NCBI RefSeq assembly: GCF_038003525.1
Contig: NZ_JBBOPI010000001.1
Location: 1,417,001 to 1,481,000 of the forward strand
DNA length: 64,000 nt
Reading direction: 5' to 3'
From: Solibacillus sp. FSL H8-0538
GTDB lineage: Bacteria > Bacillota > Bacilli > Bacillales_A > Planococcaceae
Shown here: piece after piece, positions 15,932 through 24,524 of the stretch
Layout of the letters: every line of letters begins with the position of its first letter
How positions within the stretch are numbered: the stretch's first letter is position 1
Made by a program: the position numbers and the translations under genes
Notes under the pieces: generated by a model
What the model was told of the DNA's origin: nothing
Database searches by the model: none
The model's input: only the letters and a program-made list of their open reading frames with translations

Positions 15932-17734
15932 CTATTCCCCAATCTCAGCTGTTAACTGTTCTAACTGGTCAATCATATCTCCGATAAAGGTGATTGTATC
16001 GCGTAACGGTTTTTCTGTTGTAATATCAACCCCTGCCATCGCGGCAAGCTCTACTGGTGTTTTCGTACCACCTGCTTTTAATACTTCTGTCCAGTCCGCC
16101 ACTGCCGCTTCGCCTTCATTTAAAATGCGCTGCGACACTTGTGTAGAGATAGTTAAACCTGCTGAGTATGTGTACGGATATAGACCCATATAGTAGTGTG
16201 GCTGACGCATCCAAGTAAGCTCAGCACCTTCTGTAATTTCCACTGTGTCGCCCCAGAACTCCTCAAGCACGCCACGTTTTAATTCGTTTAATTTCGGTGC
16301 ATTAATACTACCGCCAGCATCAATAATTTCATATACTTTACGTTGATATGCAGCTTCTAGTAAATGCGTTACGAAATTGTGATAATAAGTGCGGCTAATA
16401 ATTGTTGAAATGACCCAACGTTTAAAGCGCGCATCGCTAGAATTTTTTAGTAAATGATTCGCCATTAGCATTTCGTTCATTGTCGATGGCGCTTCAATGA
16501 AGTAAAGGGAGGCGCGGGCGTTGAAAATGTTTTGCTCAGCATTCGCTAAATAGAAGTGACCTGCATGGCCTAATTCGTGAGCTAACACAAATACTTCATT
16601 CATACGACTCGTCCAAGAAATCAAAACGTAAGGATGCACACCATATGGACTTGAACAAAAGGCCCCTGTAGATTTCCCAGCATTTTGTGCAAAATCAATC
16701 CAGCGCTCATCAAATGCGCGGTCGAGCATCTTGCTGTAGTCCTCGCCCATCACAGCAAGGCCGTCCTTCATATATTTGCGTGATTCCTCAATTGTAATTT
16801 TTGGCTCATAAGAAGGATCTAATGAAATTTTTAAATCAGCAAAAGTCATTTTATCAAGGCTATGTGTTTTTTGTAAAAGCTTTGCATAACGGCGCATATG
16901 CGGTGCAAGCTCCGTTGTAATTAAGTCAATTTGACGATTATACATCTTGCGGTCGACTTCTTGTGGAAGTAATAGCATATCAAAAATAGAATTGTAGCCA
17001 CGTAAATCTGCTTCCGTTTTTTCATTTTTCAATTGCATGTCATAAGCTTTTGCTGTTGTATGTTGATAGTCGCGTAATTTCGCAGAGAATGCAGCAAAAG
17101 CAGCGCGGCGCACGTCCGTATTGTTTTCAAGCTCCCAGTCGCCTTCAAATAGGTTGTAGCTAAGTGGATAGCTCTCGTCGCTTACTTCAAAGTTCGAGAA
17201 TTTCATATCGACTAATTTTGTTGTATTATACAGCTCATATGGTGCATTGAACGTAGCACCAAATGCAGCTAATGCTTTTTCTGCCTCAGGGTGTAATTGA
17301 TAAGGCTTTTGTTTTAATAATTTTTCAATATAGTGCGCACAGGCAGGATTCAATTTGCCCGCTTGTTGTAAGCTAGCTTCGTCTAGTGCTAATAATTCAC
17401 TCGTAATAAAGGATAACTGCGCACCAATACTAGAAGATAACTGACCGAATCTCGCTGCACGCATTTGGTTTTCTGTATTTGTTTGATCGACACTATGCGC
17501 TAAACTTGCGTATGTGCCAATGGGAACCAGTTTCTCATATAATTTTTCATAGGATGAGATGGCGTTGATGGCACTTGCAGCATCAACAATTTTCCCTTTT
17601 AATGCAGCTTCAATGTTGCTAGCGATGTTTTTTACTTCGACAAGAGCTGCTTCAAAGACTTCTTCTGACGTAAATAAATCATCTAAATTCCAAGTTTCCG
17701 AAAGCGAGACTTGATCACGTGTAATGTTTGACAT
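15932..17734 (-). CDS. pepF: Oligoendopeptidase F (M3 family zinc metallopeptidase)
   Basis: A 600-residue cytosolic peptidase that cuts short peptides. The zinc motif is LAHELGHAGHFY near residue 383, followed about 25 residues later by the third ligand region IEAPSTMNEML. The M3 C-terminal motifs GLYPYTYSAGLTIS and the N-terminal SLSETWNLDDLF are typical of PepF. The ATG start has GGGAGG 7 nt upstream and gives the normal PepF N-terminus; longer in-frame reading upstream lacks support. Single gene with its own promoter region in the 230-bp divergent gap. Confidence 0.95.
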   Translation of the reverse strand: MSNITRDQVSLSETWNLDDLFTSEEVFEAALVEVKNIASNIEAALKGKIVDAASAINAISSYEKLYEKLVPIGTYASLAHSVDQTNTENQMRAARFGQLSSSIGAQLSFITSELLALDEASLQQAGKLNPACAHYIEKLLKQKPYQLHPEAEKALAAFGATFNAPYELYNTTKLVDMKFSNFEVSDESYPLSYNLFEGDWELENNTDVRRAAFAAFSAKLRDYQHTTAKAYDMQLKNEKTEADLRGYNSIFDMLLLPQEVDRKMYNRQIDLITTELAPHMRRYAKLLQKTHSLDKMTFADLKISLDPSYEPKITIEESRKYMKDGLAVMGEDYSKMLDRAFDERWIDFAQNAGKSTGAFCSSPYGVHPYVLISWTSRMNEVFVLAHELGHAGHFYLANAEQNIFNARASLYFIEAPSTMNEMLMANHLLKNSSDARFKRWVISTIISRTYYHNFVTHLLEAAYQRKVYEIIDAGGSINAPKLNELKRGVLEEFWGDTVEITEGAELTWMRQPHYYMGLYPYTYSAGLTISTQVSQRILNEGEAAVADWTEVLKAGGTKTPVELAAMAGVDITTEKPLRDTITFIGDMIDQLEQLTAEIGE

Positions 17735-17961
17735 AGTCATTCCTCCCATATTACGATTCTCGTAATAAAGCGTAGCATATTTTTGGATTGTTTGGAATTG
17801 AAAAGCAATTAGCCTCTTAATTGTGAAATAAAACTTCACGCCTTCGCCAAATATTCGCCAACAACTTCTAATATTCATTAATTTTGAATTAAAATAGTTT
17901 GAATTCGAAATAATGATTTTCTAAAATGAAAAGCGTACATACTACAAGGGAGGAAATACAA

Positions 17962-18426
17962 ATGAAAAAACTAGCTATTTTTGGCGGGATAATTGTCCTG
18001 CTTTTTGCAGGCATTGCATTATTAACGAATAAAGCGTCTAATGATAAATTAGCAAATGTGGATAACCCATACGGTACAAATGATTTACAGCAAGCAACTA
18101 TTGACCAGCTTGGTGATGAAAATTACAGTAATATTATTTTACCGGATGAATTAACAAAGAAAATTGAAAGTGGCGATGAGACGTTTGCCTATTTTTTCAG
18201 CCCAACATGTGTGCACTGTAAAGCCTTTACACCTGTCTTAATGCCGATTGCACAAACAGAAGGTGTTCATATTGATCAGTTTAATGTACTTGAATTTGAT
18301 TTTGGTTGGGACAAATATGCGATTACTGCTACTCCGACTTTAATTCATTTTAAAGAGGGTAAGGAAGTGGATCGCTTAGAGGGCGATGCACCGAAAGATA
18401 TAACGAAGCAGTTTTTAAATCAATAA
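17962..18426 (+). CDS. Membrane-anchored thioredoxin-like protein
   Basis: A 154-residue protein with an N-terminal TM anchor (KLAIFGGIIVLLFAGIALL) and an extracytoplasmic thioredoxin fold. The redox motif is FFSPTCVHCKAFTP (Cys-Val-His-Cys), and the cis-Pro region is ITATPTLIHFKEG. CxHC motifs are common in thiol oxidases/isomerases of the DsbA or Bdb type and in some cytochrome-maturation thioredoxins. The ATG follows AAGGGAGG; a GTG-type extension upstream has no ribosome site. Its redox partner is unknown; no CcdA or cytochrome gene is adjacent. Confidence 0.88.
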   Translation: MKKLAIFGGIIVLLFAGIALLTNKASNDKLANVDNPYGTNDLQQATIDQLGDENYSNIILPDELTKKIESGDETFAYFFSPTCVHCKAFTPVLMPIAQTEGVHIDQFNVLEFDFGWDKYAITATPTLIHFKEGKEVDRLEGDAPKDITKQFLNQ

Positions 18427-18462
18427 ATTTAACATGACTCAGCAAGGCATATAGAATTGTAG

Positions 18463-18498
18463 TCGACCGTATAATTCCACGATACGGTCGATTTTTTT
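18463..18498 (+). terminator. Intrinsic terminator of the thioredoxin gene
   Basis: Perfect 10-bp stem tcgaccgtat / atacggtcga followed by T7. Confidence 0.9.
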
Positions 18499-18560
18499 CG
18501 AGCATAAATGGGGAAATTTTGCTAGCATAGTAGTAATGATTCAAATGAAAGAGTGATGAG

Positions 18561-19421
18561 ATGCAGCGAACTTTAGTAGAAAATCGTAGCTTAATATTAG
18601 AAGGTGGGACATTCCGTACTATTTTCTCAGCAGGTGTGCTCGATGCAATGCTAGAAGAAGGGATTCTAATGAAGTATGTCGTAGCGATTTCGGCTGGTGC
18701 AATTAATGCGGTTTCTTATATGTCACTACAGCAAGAACGCACAAAACGAGTCCTTGTAACGTATCGCAATGATGGTCGCTATATGGGCGTACGGAATATT
18801 TTGAAGGAAAAAAGTTTATTCGGCTTAGATTTTGCGTACAATGTCATTCCGAACCAGCTTGATCTATTTGATTGGGAGGCGTATTACAATTACCCTGGTA
18901 AGGTTGAGTTTGGCGTGACAAACGCTACAACAGGTGATGTTGAGTATATGAGTGCTCATGATATGGACAAGAAGTGCCAAATACTGCGCGCAACATGTGC
19001 GATCCCGCTCGTATTCCCAGAAATTAAAATTAACGAGACGCCTTATTATGATGGTGGTTTAACAGATCCAATTCCTGTTTTGCGTGCCATTGAGCAAGGG
19101 TTTGACAAGCATGTCATAATTTTGACACGTCCTCAAGGCTACCAAAAGTCCAATGATAAAAAAAAAAAGATGGTCATGAAATTATTAGCTAAACGCTATC
19201 CGAAGCTTGTTGATAGCATGAATAAGCGTGCGGAGCGGTACAATGCGACGCTAAAGCAGTGTCTAGAGCTTGAACAGCAGGGGAAGGCATTTATTTTTAA
19301 GCCTGAATTTTCACTTAAGAGCTTTGAAGGCAAGGTTGAGCGCATGGAAATTAATTATCAAATGGGCTACCGCCAAGCACTAGAACGCATGGCAGAACTG
19401 AAACATTTTTTAGGTATATAA
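18561..19421 (+). CDS. Patatin-like phospholipase (YjjU type)
   Basis: A 286-residue predicted lipid acyl hydrolase. The oxyanion region LILEGGTFRTIFSAGVLDAML is the usual GGxxR block. The nucleophile elbow reads VAISAGAIN, so the first Gly of GxSxG is Ala (Ser near residue 45). The catalytic Asp sits in YYDGGLTDPIPV. The tail is basic and helical. Monocistronic, followed by a strong bidirectional terminator. Substrate unknown; cytosolic by lack of a signal peptide. Confidence 0.85.
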   Translation: MQRTLVENRSLILEGGTFRTIFSAGVLDAMLEEGILMKYVVAISAGAINAVSYMSLQQERTKRVLVTYRNDGRYMGVRNILKEKSLFGLDFAYNVIPNQLDLFDWEAYYNYPGKVEFGVTNATTGDVEYMSAHDMDKKCQILRATCAIPLVFPEIKINETPYYDGGLTDPIPVLRAIEQGFDKHVIILTRPQGYQKSNDKKKKMVMKLLAKRYPKLVDSMNKRAERYNATLKQCLELEQQGKAFIFKPEFSLKSFEGKVERMEINYQMGYRQALERMAELKHFLGI

Positions 19422-19424
19422 ATG

Positions 19425-19464
19425 AAAACTGCACCTCCGATATATACGGAAGTGCAGTTTTTTT
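19425..19464. terminator. Bidirectional terminator between patatin and nhaC genes
   Basis: aaaactgcacctccg / cggaagtgcagtttt stem with one internal mismatch, A4 on the left and T7 on the right. It overlaps the nhaC stop codon. Confidence 0.85.
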
Positions 19465-20842
19465 AATTTGTTTTCGTAATCGTAATACCGAGCCAGCCAA
19501 ATAGAATCGTCATCACCGGGCTAAGCAGGCAGAAAAATGCAAAAGGCAAGTAGCTAAGCACGCTTACGTCGAGCATTGAAGCAATGAATAGCCCGCACAC
19601 ACTCCAAGGTACGAGCGGATTAATTACCGTCCCAGCATCCTCCATTACTCGTGATAAGTTTTTCGGATGCAGCCCGAGCGAACGGAACTTTTCTTTAAAT
19701 GCTTCACCTGTTAGTAAAATTGATAAATACTGTTCACCAATTAGAATGTTAATCCCGATGGCTGTGAGTGCAGTGCCTGTAATAAGCTTGCCAGTTGAAA
19801 TGAGCCATTTTTCAATCGTCGCAAGTAACGTCTGAATAATACCGAGTGAAAATAATAGACCACCCATTGATAACGATAAAATGACAAGCAAAATTGTGAA
19901 AAACATACTACTAATCCCGCCGCGCGTTAACAGCGTATCAATGCTTTCTACACCGATTGTTGACACGTAACCGCTATATAACACTTTGCCAATTTCCTCA
20001 ATTGATAGAGGCATATGAATGTAAGAGATTAGAATACCGCTTACTGTGCTAAGTGCCAGTGTCAGCAGGGCAGGCACCTTACTAATCGTACAAATAATGA
20101 GTACTAGTAGCGGAATTAGTGCATACCAGTGGACGAGTTGCGTCATCATTATTGCTTCCTTGTAGGTTGTAATAACTTGTGCATCTACAGTTTTAATAGC
20201 GGGCGACAATATTGCATAGCCAATAGTTGATAAAATAAACGCTGGAATTGTTGTATAGGTCATATTACGAATATGCGTAAATAAATCGATACCAACAATA
20301 CCGGCTGCTAAATTTGTCGTATCCGATAGCGGCGACATTTTATCTCCAAAAAACGCACCTGAAACGATTGCACCAGCCGTAATAGCAACAGATGCATCTA
20401 CTGCCGTTGCAATTCCTAGTAATGCTACCCCAATTGTTGCAACGGTTGTAAGAGAACTACCGATAACAGTACCTACTAAACTCGTAATAATAAAGACAAT
20501 TACATAGAAAAAGCTTGCTGATACAATTGAAAACCCTAGATATAACAATGTTGGAATTGTTCCTCCAATAATCCAACTACTAATAAGCAATCCAATTAAT
20601 ATAAAAATATAAACAGCACCTATACCGGAGGAGGCAGCATGAATCATGCTTTTTTCCAATGTAGAAAAAGGAATCTTTTTTCCTAGACCATAGGCAATTA
20701 ATAAGAAAATAGAAAATAAAATCGGGATATGTGGTACGGTATTAAATTGACTAATGGATATGGAAATCGTCAGTATTATTGCAATAATTAATAAGAAAGC
20801 TTCATAAAAACGAGGCTTTAATTGATTTTCTTCTAGTAGCAT
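19463..20842 (-). CDS. nhaC: Na+/H+ antiporter, NhaC family
   Basis: A 459-residue polytopic membrane protein with about 12 hydrophobic segments. Family hallmarks are ITAGAIVSGAFFGDKMSPLSDTTNLAAG near residues 150-180 and a C-terminal LVPWSVCGLFIASML. NhaC antiporters exchange Na+ for H+ at alkaline pH; some relatives are malate-Na/lactate antiporters, so the precise substrate is open. Two adjacent ATGs follow AGGGAG; the second has better spacing (7 nt) and was chosen. Monocistronic. Confidence 0.88.
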   Translation of the reverse strand: MLLEENQLKPRFYEAFLLIIAIILTISISISQFNTVPHIPILFSIFLLIAYGLGKKIPFSTLEKSMIHAASSGIGAVYIFILIGLLISSWIIGGTIPTLLYLGFSIVSASFFYVIVFIITSLVGTVIGSSLTTVATIGVALLGIATAVDASVAITAGAIVSGAFFGDKMSPLSDTTNLAAGIVGIDLFTHIRNMTYTTIPAFILSTIGYAILSPAIKTVDAQVITTYKEAIMMTQLVHWYALIPLLVLIICTISKVPALLTLALSTVSGILISYIHMPLSIEEIGKVLYSGYVSTIGVESIDTLLTRGGISSMFFTILLVILSLSMGGLLFSLGIIQTLLATIEKWLISTGKLITGTALTAIGINILIGEQYLSILLTGEAFKEKFRSLGLHPKNLSRVMEDAGTVINPLVPWSVCGLFIASMLDVSVLSYLPFAFFCLLSPVMTILFGWLGITITKTN

Positions 20843-21138
20843 CATTAATCTCCCTAATAACAATAATTTGATTTAGCACGTTGAAGCACGAAAGTAATGA
20901 TAACATGAAATAAGAGTAAAAGGAAGTTTTTAATAGAAAAAGATAATTTCTTGTGAATTTTTTATTGATGAAATAATTGGTGGTAGTTTTTGTGCATACA
21001 ATTTCATGGTAAAATCTAATATGAATAATTCATTAGATATAATAGCATCAATTTGGTTTTTGAAAACATCATATTTTCAATGACTAAATCTTTTTTTTGA
21101 AAGGTAATATATGAATAAATAAAAGGAGTTTCGATAGA

Positions 21139-21531
21139 ATGAGTTGGACAGTAAGTTTAGAAGTGGGTAGTCAAGTTGTAGAAGTGACGACAAATGGGTG
21201 GGGAAATCATGAACGGACATACAGCATTCTCAATGTTGTCAGTATTTCCTCATCGGGTAGAGTGAGTCTATCAAACGGTGTTATGCTAGATAAACTAGGA
21301 CGAGAATGGGGTAAACATTCGCGTATATTAGACATTAAATATTGTGAACTAACCGATGAAATTTTAGAAAAAATTAAAATGGACGAGAACATTAAGCAAA
21401 TCGATAAAATGATGGGAGATCTAAACGGGATTAAGTTGCATAAACAAAATCCTGAAATGGTGAAAATCATTCACCGCCAAATTACAGAACTACATACTTT
21501 AACGTTTGGTAATAAAGCAAACGCGATATAA
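21139..21531 (+). CDS. Uncharacterised protein, 130 residues
   Basis: I do not recognise this family. The first 60 residues are beta-rich (WTVSLEVGSQVVEVTTNGWG, YSILNVVSISSSGRVSLSNG), with a GREWGK turn. The second half is helical and amphipathic (ELTDEILEKIKMDENIKQID, then MVKIIHRQITELHTLTFGNK). No signal peptide, TM segment or Cys motif (one Cys). A clear AAAAGGAG ribosome site and a strong terminator mark it as a real single gene. It might be a small nucleic-acid or phage-type protein, but nothing in the sequence shows this. Confidence 0.7.
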   Translation: MSWTVSLEVGSQVVEVTTNGWGNHERTYSILNVVSISSSGRVSLSNGVMLDKLGREWGKHSRILDIKYCELTDEILEKIKMDENIKQIDKMMGDLNGIKLHKQNPEMVKIIHRQITELHTLTFGNKANAI

Positions 21532-21537
21532 AAATAA

Positions 21538-21588
21538 TGAGCTGTGCCAGAAGTGAGTACTAATCACTTTCGGTACAGCTCATTTTTA
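21538..21588 (+). terminator. Intrinsic terminator after the 130-residue gene
   Basis: Long stem atgagctgt / acagctcat with inner pairs aagtga / tcactt, then T5. Confidence 0.85.
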
Positions 21589-21647
21589 ATGGTAAAGAAA
21601 GTTGTGTTTTCTAATTAATTGGACGTAATAGTGAGTATGAGAATACC

Positions 21648-22334
21648 TTACTCAGACAACATAATTTTTTCAAGTTCTAGAGGCTCGATGTATGTATCGC
21701 CTTTATACGCTCGCATATTTCCACCAGAAATTTCATCGATTAATATAATCTCGTTCGTATTCGCATCTCGACCGAATTCTAATTTTATATCGTAAAGTGT
21801 TAAGCCTTTTTTAGCTAGTTCAGCACCTACGAATTTAGAAATTTTCACTGTACGCTCTTTTAAAATAGCATACTCTTCGTGAGATAGAAGATTAAGCATA
21901 GCTAGGGCATCTTCAGAAATCGGGGGATCTAGACGATCGTCATCTTTAATTGTTACTTCTACGAATGAATCAAGTTCTTGACCTTCTTCTACGTAAGCAC
22001 CATAACGACGTAGGAATGAACCCACTGCTTTAAAGCGGCAAATTACTTCTAATCCTTTACCGAATACAGTTGCGGGCTTTACTGTCATTGTGGCGTCATC
22101 AAAGTTCGCATCCACATAGTGAGTAGGTACGCCTTGTTCGTTTAATTTTGAATAGAAGAAAGATGTTAAACGTAAGCCTGCAAGACCAGCACCGTCGATT
22201 GTTAGGCCAACTGTGTTAGCACCTGGATCGAATACACCATTCTCACCTGTTACGTCATCTTTAAATTTTAAAAGAAAATGACCATCTTCTAATTTGAATA
22301 CATCTTTAGTTTTACCAGTATAAATTAATTCCAC
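21648..22334 (-). CDS. purC: Phosphoribosylaminoimidazole-succinocarboxamide synthase
   Basis: A 228-residue SAICAR synthetase, ATP-dependent step of purine synthesis joining CAIR and aspartate. It opens with the ATP-binding ELIYTGKTKDVFKLEDG and carries VICRFKAVGSFLRRYG, LDPPISEDAL and the C-terminal LYDIKLEFGRDANTNEIILIDEISGG. Start is GTG with GGAGG 8 nt upstream. It stands alone rather than inside the usual pur operon of Bacillales, so a second copy or a separately regulated gene is possible. Confidence 0.93.
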   Translation of the reverse strand: MELIYTGKTKDVFKLEDGHFLLKFKDDVTGENGVFDPGANTVGLTIDGAGLAGLRLTSFFYSKLNEQGVPTHYVDANFDDATMTVKPATVFGKGLEVICRFKAVGSFLRRYGAYVEEGQELDSFVEVTIKDDDRLDPPISEDALAMLNLLSHEEYAILKERTVKISKFVGAELAKKGLTLYDIKLEFGRDANTNEIILIDEISGGNMRAYKGDTYIEPLELEKIMLSE

Positions 22335-22451
22335 AAAAAAACCTCCATTTCAATTACGTTTTCCATTATAACACGAATGATTTAACTAATGGAAGTGTTG
22401 ATCGTTCGTGTTTAAAAAGAAAGACGTCTGACCAATAGTTATTTTTCCAAT

Positions 22452-22478
22452 AAAAAGATGATGACCCAAGTCATCACC
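22452..22478 (-). terminator. Intrinsic terminator of gdhA
   Basis: On the minus strand: ggtgatgac, ttgg loop, gtcatcatc, then T5. About 20 bp after the gdhA stop. Confidence 0.8.
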
Positions 22479-22499
22479 AATTTACGGACATTAATAATA

Positions 22500-23873
22500 T
22501 TAGTATACGCCTTCAGAAATTAGTCCATCTGCAACCTTTACAAAGCCAGCGATGTTTGAACCAACTACAAGGTTACCTGCATAGCCGTATTTCTTTGCTG
22601 CTTCTGAGCTTTGGGCATAAATTGATTTCATAATACCATGTAATTTTTCGTCTACTTCTTGGAATGACCAATAAGTACGTCCTGAGTTTTGCGCCATCTC
22701 AAGAGCGGAAACTGCTACTCCACCAGCGTTCGCAGCTTTTCCTGGACCAAATAGGACTCCAGCATTTAAGAATTCGTTAATTGCTTCTAGGTTTGAAGGC
22801 ATGTTTGCACCTTCAGCAACTACTTGTGTGCCATTTGCAATTAATGTACGAGCGGAATCGCCGTCAATTTCATTTTGAGTAGCACAAGGAAGTGCAATAT
22901 CGCATGGAATTGACCAAATACCTGTACAGCCTTCATGGTAAGTAGCTGTTGGACGGTATTCAACGTACGTATTAATGCGATCTCCATTTATTTCTTTAAT
23001 TTCTTTAACGAGTTTAATATCGATACCTTCTGGATCGTGGATATAACCAGCTGAATCTGAACATGCTAATACGCGAGCGCCGAAATGCTGTGCTTTTTCA
23101 ATAGCGTAAATGGCAACATTACCTGAGCCTGATACGACAACAGTTTTTTCAAAGAAAGTTTGATTTGCTTCGCGGAGCATTTCTTCTACGAAATATACTA
23201 AACCATAGCCCGTTGCTTCTTTACGTGCAAGTGAGCCGCCATAACCAGGTGTTTTACCCGTTAGTACGCCTGCTTCATAGGCACCGCGAATGCGTTTATA
23301 TTGACCCCATAGGAAGCCAACTTCACGTGCGCCTACACCAATATCTCCTGCAGGAACATCGACATCTGGACCAATATGACGGTATAATTCAGTCATGAAT
23401 GCTTGGCAGAAGCGCATAATTTCAGAATTTGATTTTCCTTTTGGATTGAAATCTGAGCCGCCTTTACCACCGCCGATTGGTTGACCAGTTAATGCATTTT
23501 TGAAAATTTGCTCGAATGCTAAAAATTTCATGATTGATTCGTTTACTGTTGGGTGGAAGCGTAAGCCACCTTTATATGGTCCAATTACATTATTGTATTG
23601 AACGCGATAACCACGGTTTACTTGAACCTTATTGTTGTCATCTTGCCAAGAAACACGGAAAGAAATGATACGGTCTGGTTCAACGATACGTGCTAAAACA
23701 TTGTGTTTAATGTACGCGGGATTCTGCTCAAATACGGGTACTAAAGAAAGAAAAATTTCTTCTGCAGCTTGTAAAAATTCAGGTTGATGTGCGTTTTTTT
23801 CTTTAAGTGCTTCGAATACGCCGTCAATGTATTCTTTTGCATATTGCGTGTTGCTAACTACTTGTGTCGTCAT
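22500..23873 (-). CDS. gdhA: NADP-type glutamate dehydrogenase
   Basis: A 457-residue hexameric-type GDH, making glutamate from 2-oxoglutarate and ammonium. Signature PIGGGKGGSDFNPKGKSN contains the catalytic Lys, preceded by YKGGLRFHPTVNESIMKFLAFEQIFKNALTG (in pieces). The Rossmann motif is VVVSGSGNVAIYA. VAEGANMPSNLEAI and PGKAANAGGVAVSALEM are also present. The length and DNA motif set fit the NADP-dependent biosynthetic class rather than RocG/GudB. ATG preceded by GGGGGG 7 nt away; an upstream in-frame start overlaps that site. Confidence 0.95.
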   Translation of the reverse strand: MTTQVVSNTQYAKEYIDGVFEALKEKNAHQPEFLQAAEEIFLSLVPVFEQNPAYIKHNVLARIVEPDRIISFRVSWQDDNNKVQVNRGYRVQYNNVIGPYKGGLRFHPTVNESIMKFLAFEQIFKNALTGQPIGGGKGGSDFNPKGKSNSEIMRFCQAFMTELYRHIGPDVDVPAGDIGVGAREVGFLWGQYKRIRGAYEAGVLTGKTPGYGGSLARKEATGYGLVYFVEEMLREANQTFFEKTVVVSGSGNVAIYAIEKAQHFGARVLACSDSAGYIHDPEGIDIKLVKEIKEINGDRINTYVEYRPTATYHEGCTGIWSIPCDIALPCATQNEIDGDSARTLIANGTQVVAEGANMPSNLEAINEFLNAGVLFGPGKAANAGGVAVSALEMAQNSGRTYWSFQEVDEKLHGIMKSIYAQSSEAAKKYGYAGNLVVGSNIAGFVKVADGLISEGVY

Positions 23874-24044
23874 AGTGTAACCCCCCAAAAAAGTTGATAG
23901 CTGTATATTAGTATGATTTTTCTAACAATTCAATATTATTTTACATCACATCGTCTCGTAAGAATAATGATGGGTTAGAAAAAAAGGGAAAATTATTATT
24001 TAGATATAATGATTTTGAGGTAAAAAATGAGAGGGTGAAAAAAG

Positions 24045-24524
24045 ATTTTACAACTACTAATTGATGCGGATGGTTGTCCGGTTGTTGATTTGGCGCTATT
24101 TGTTTCATCTCAATATGAGATGAAACCTATCTTGTTCTGCGATACATCACATCGCATCGAAAGAGAAAATGTAATAACAATTATTGTCCCAAAAGGACCT
24201 GATTCAGTTGATTTCAAGCTAATTAATGCGCTTACAAAACATGATCTTGTCATAACTCAAGATTATGGGCTTGCTGCAATGTGCTTGGCGAAGGGAGCGT
24301 TTGTCATGGATCAAAATGGAAGAGAGATGACATCGGACAATATTGATCAGTTATTGTCATTTCGTTATGAAAGTGCCAAAATAAGACGTGCTGGTGGTCG
24401 TACAAAGGGACCGAAAAAGCGTACAGAAGAAAACAATATTTCGTTTGAAATGAATTTTCGACAAATTTGTGAACGAGCGGTTTTAGCGAAGGGAGAATGG
24501 GAAAAACATGAACAAAAAAATTGA
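24045..24524 (+). CDS. UPF0178 (YaiI/YqxD) family protein with a disturbed 5' end
   Basis: PIN-like fold protein of about 160 residues. The family N-terminus LLIDADGCPVVDLA (catalytic-type Asp pair) is encoded, but no ATG/GTG/TTG in frame precedes it: the nearest in-frame upstream codon after the stop TGA at 24036 is an ATT, with GAGAGGG 8 nt before it, used here. A GTG at 24035 followed by AAAAAAG would give MKKILQLLIDAD if one A were missing. So either ATT is the start, the A6 run carries a frameshift, or the sequence has an error. A TTG at 24090 would delete the conserved Asp region. The gene overlaps dsdA by 17 bp. Confidence 0.75.
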   Translation: MLQLLIDADGCPVVDLALFVSSQYEMKPILFCDTSHRIERENVITIIVPKGPDSVDFKLINALTKHDLVITQDYGLAAMCLAKGAFVMDQNGREMTSDNIDQLLSFRYESAKIRRAGGRTKGPKKRTEENNISFEMNFRQICERAVLAKGEWEKHEQKN

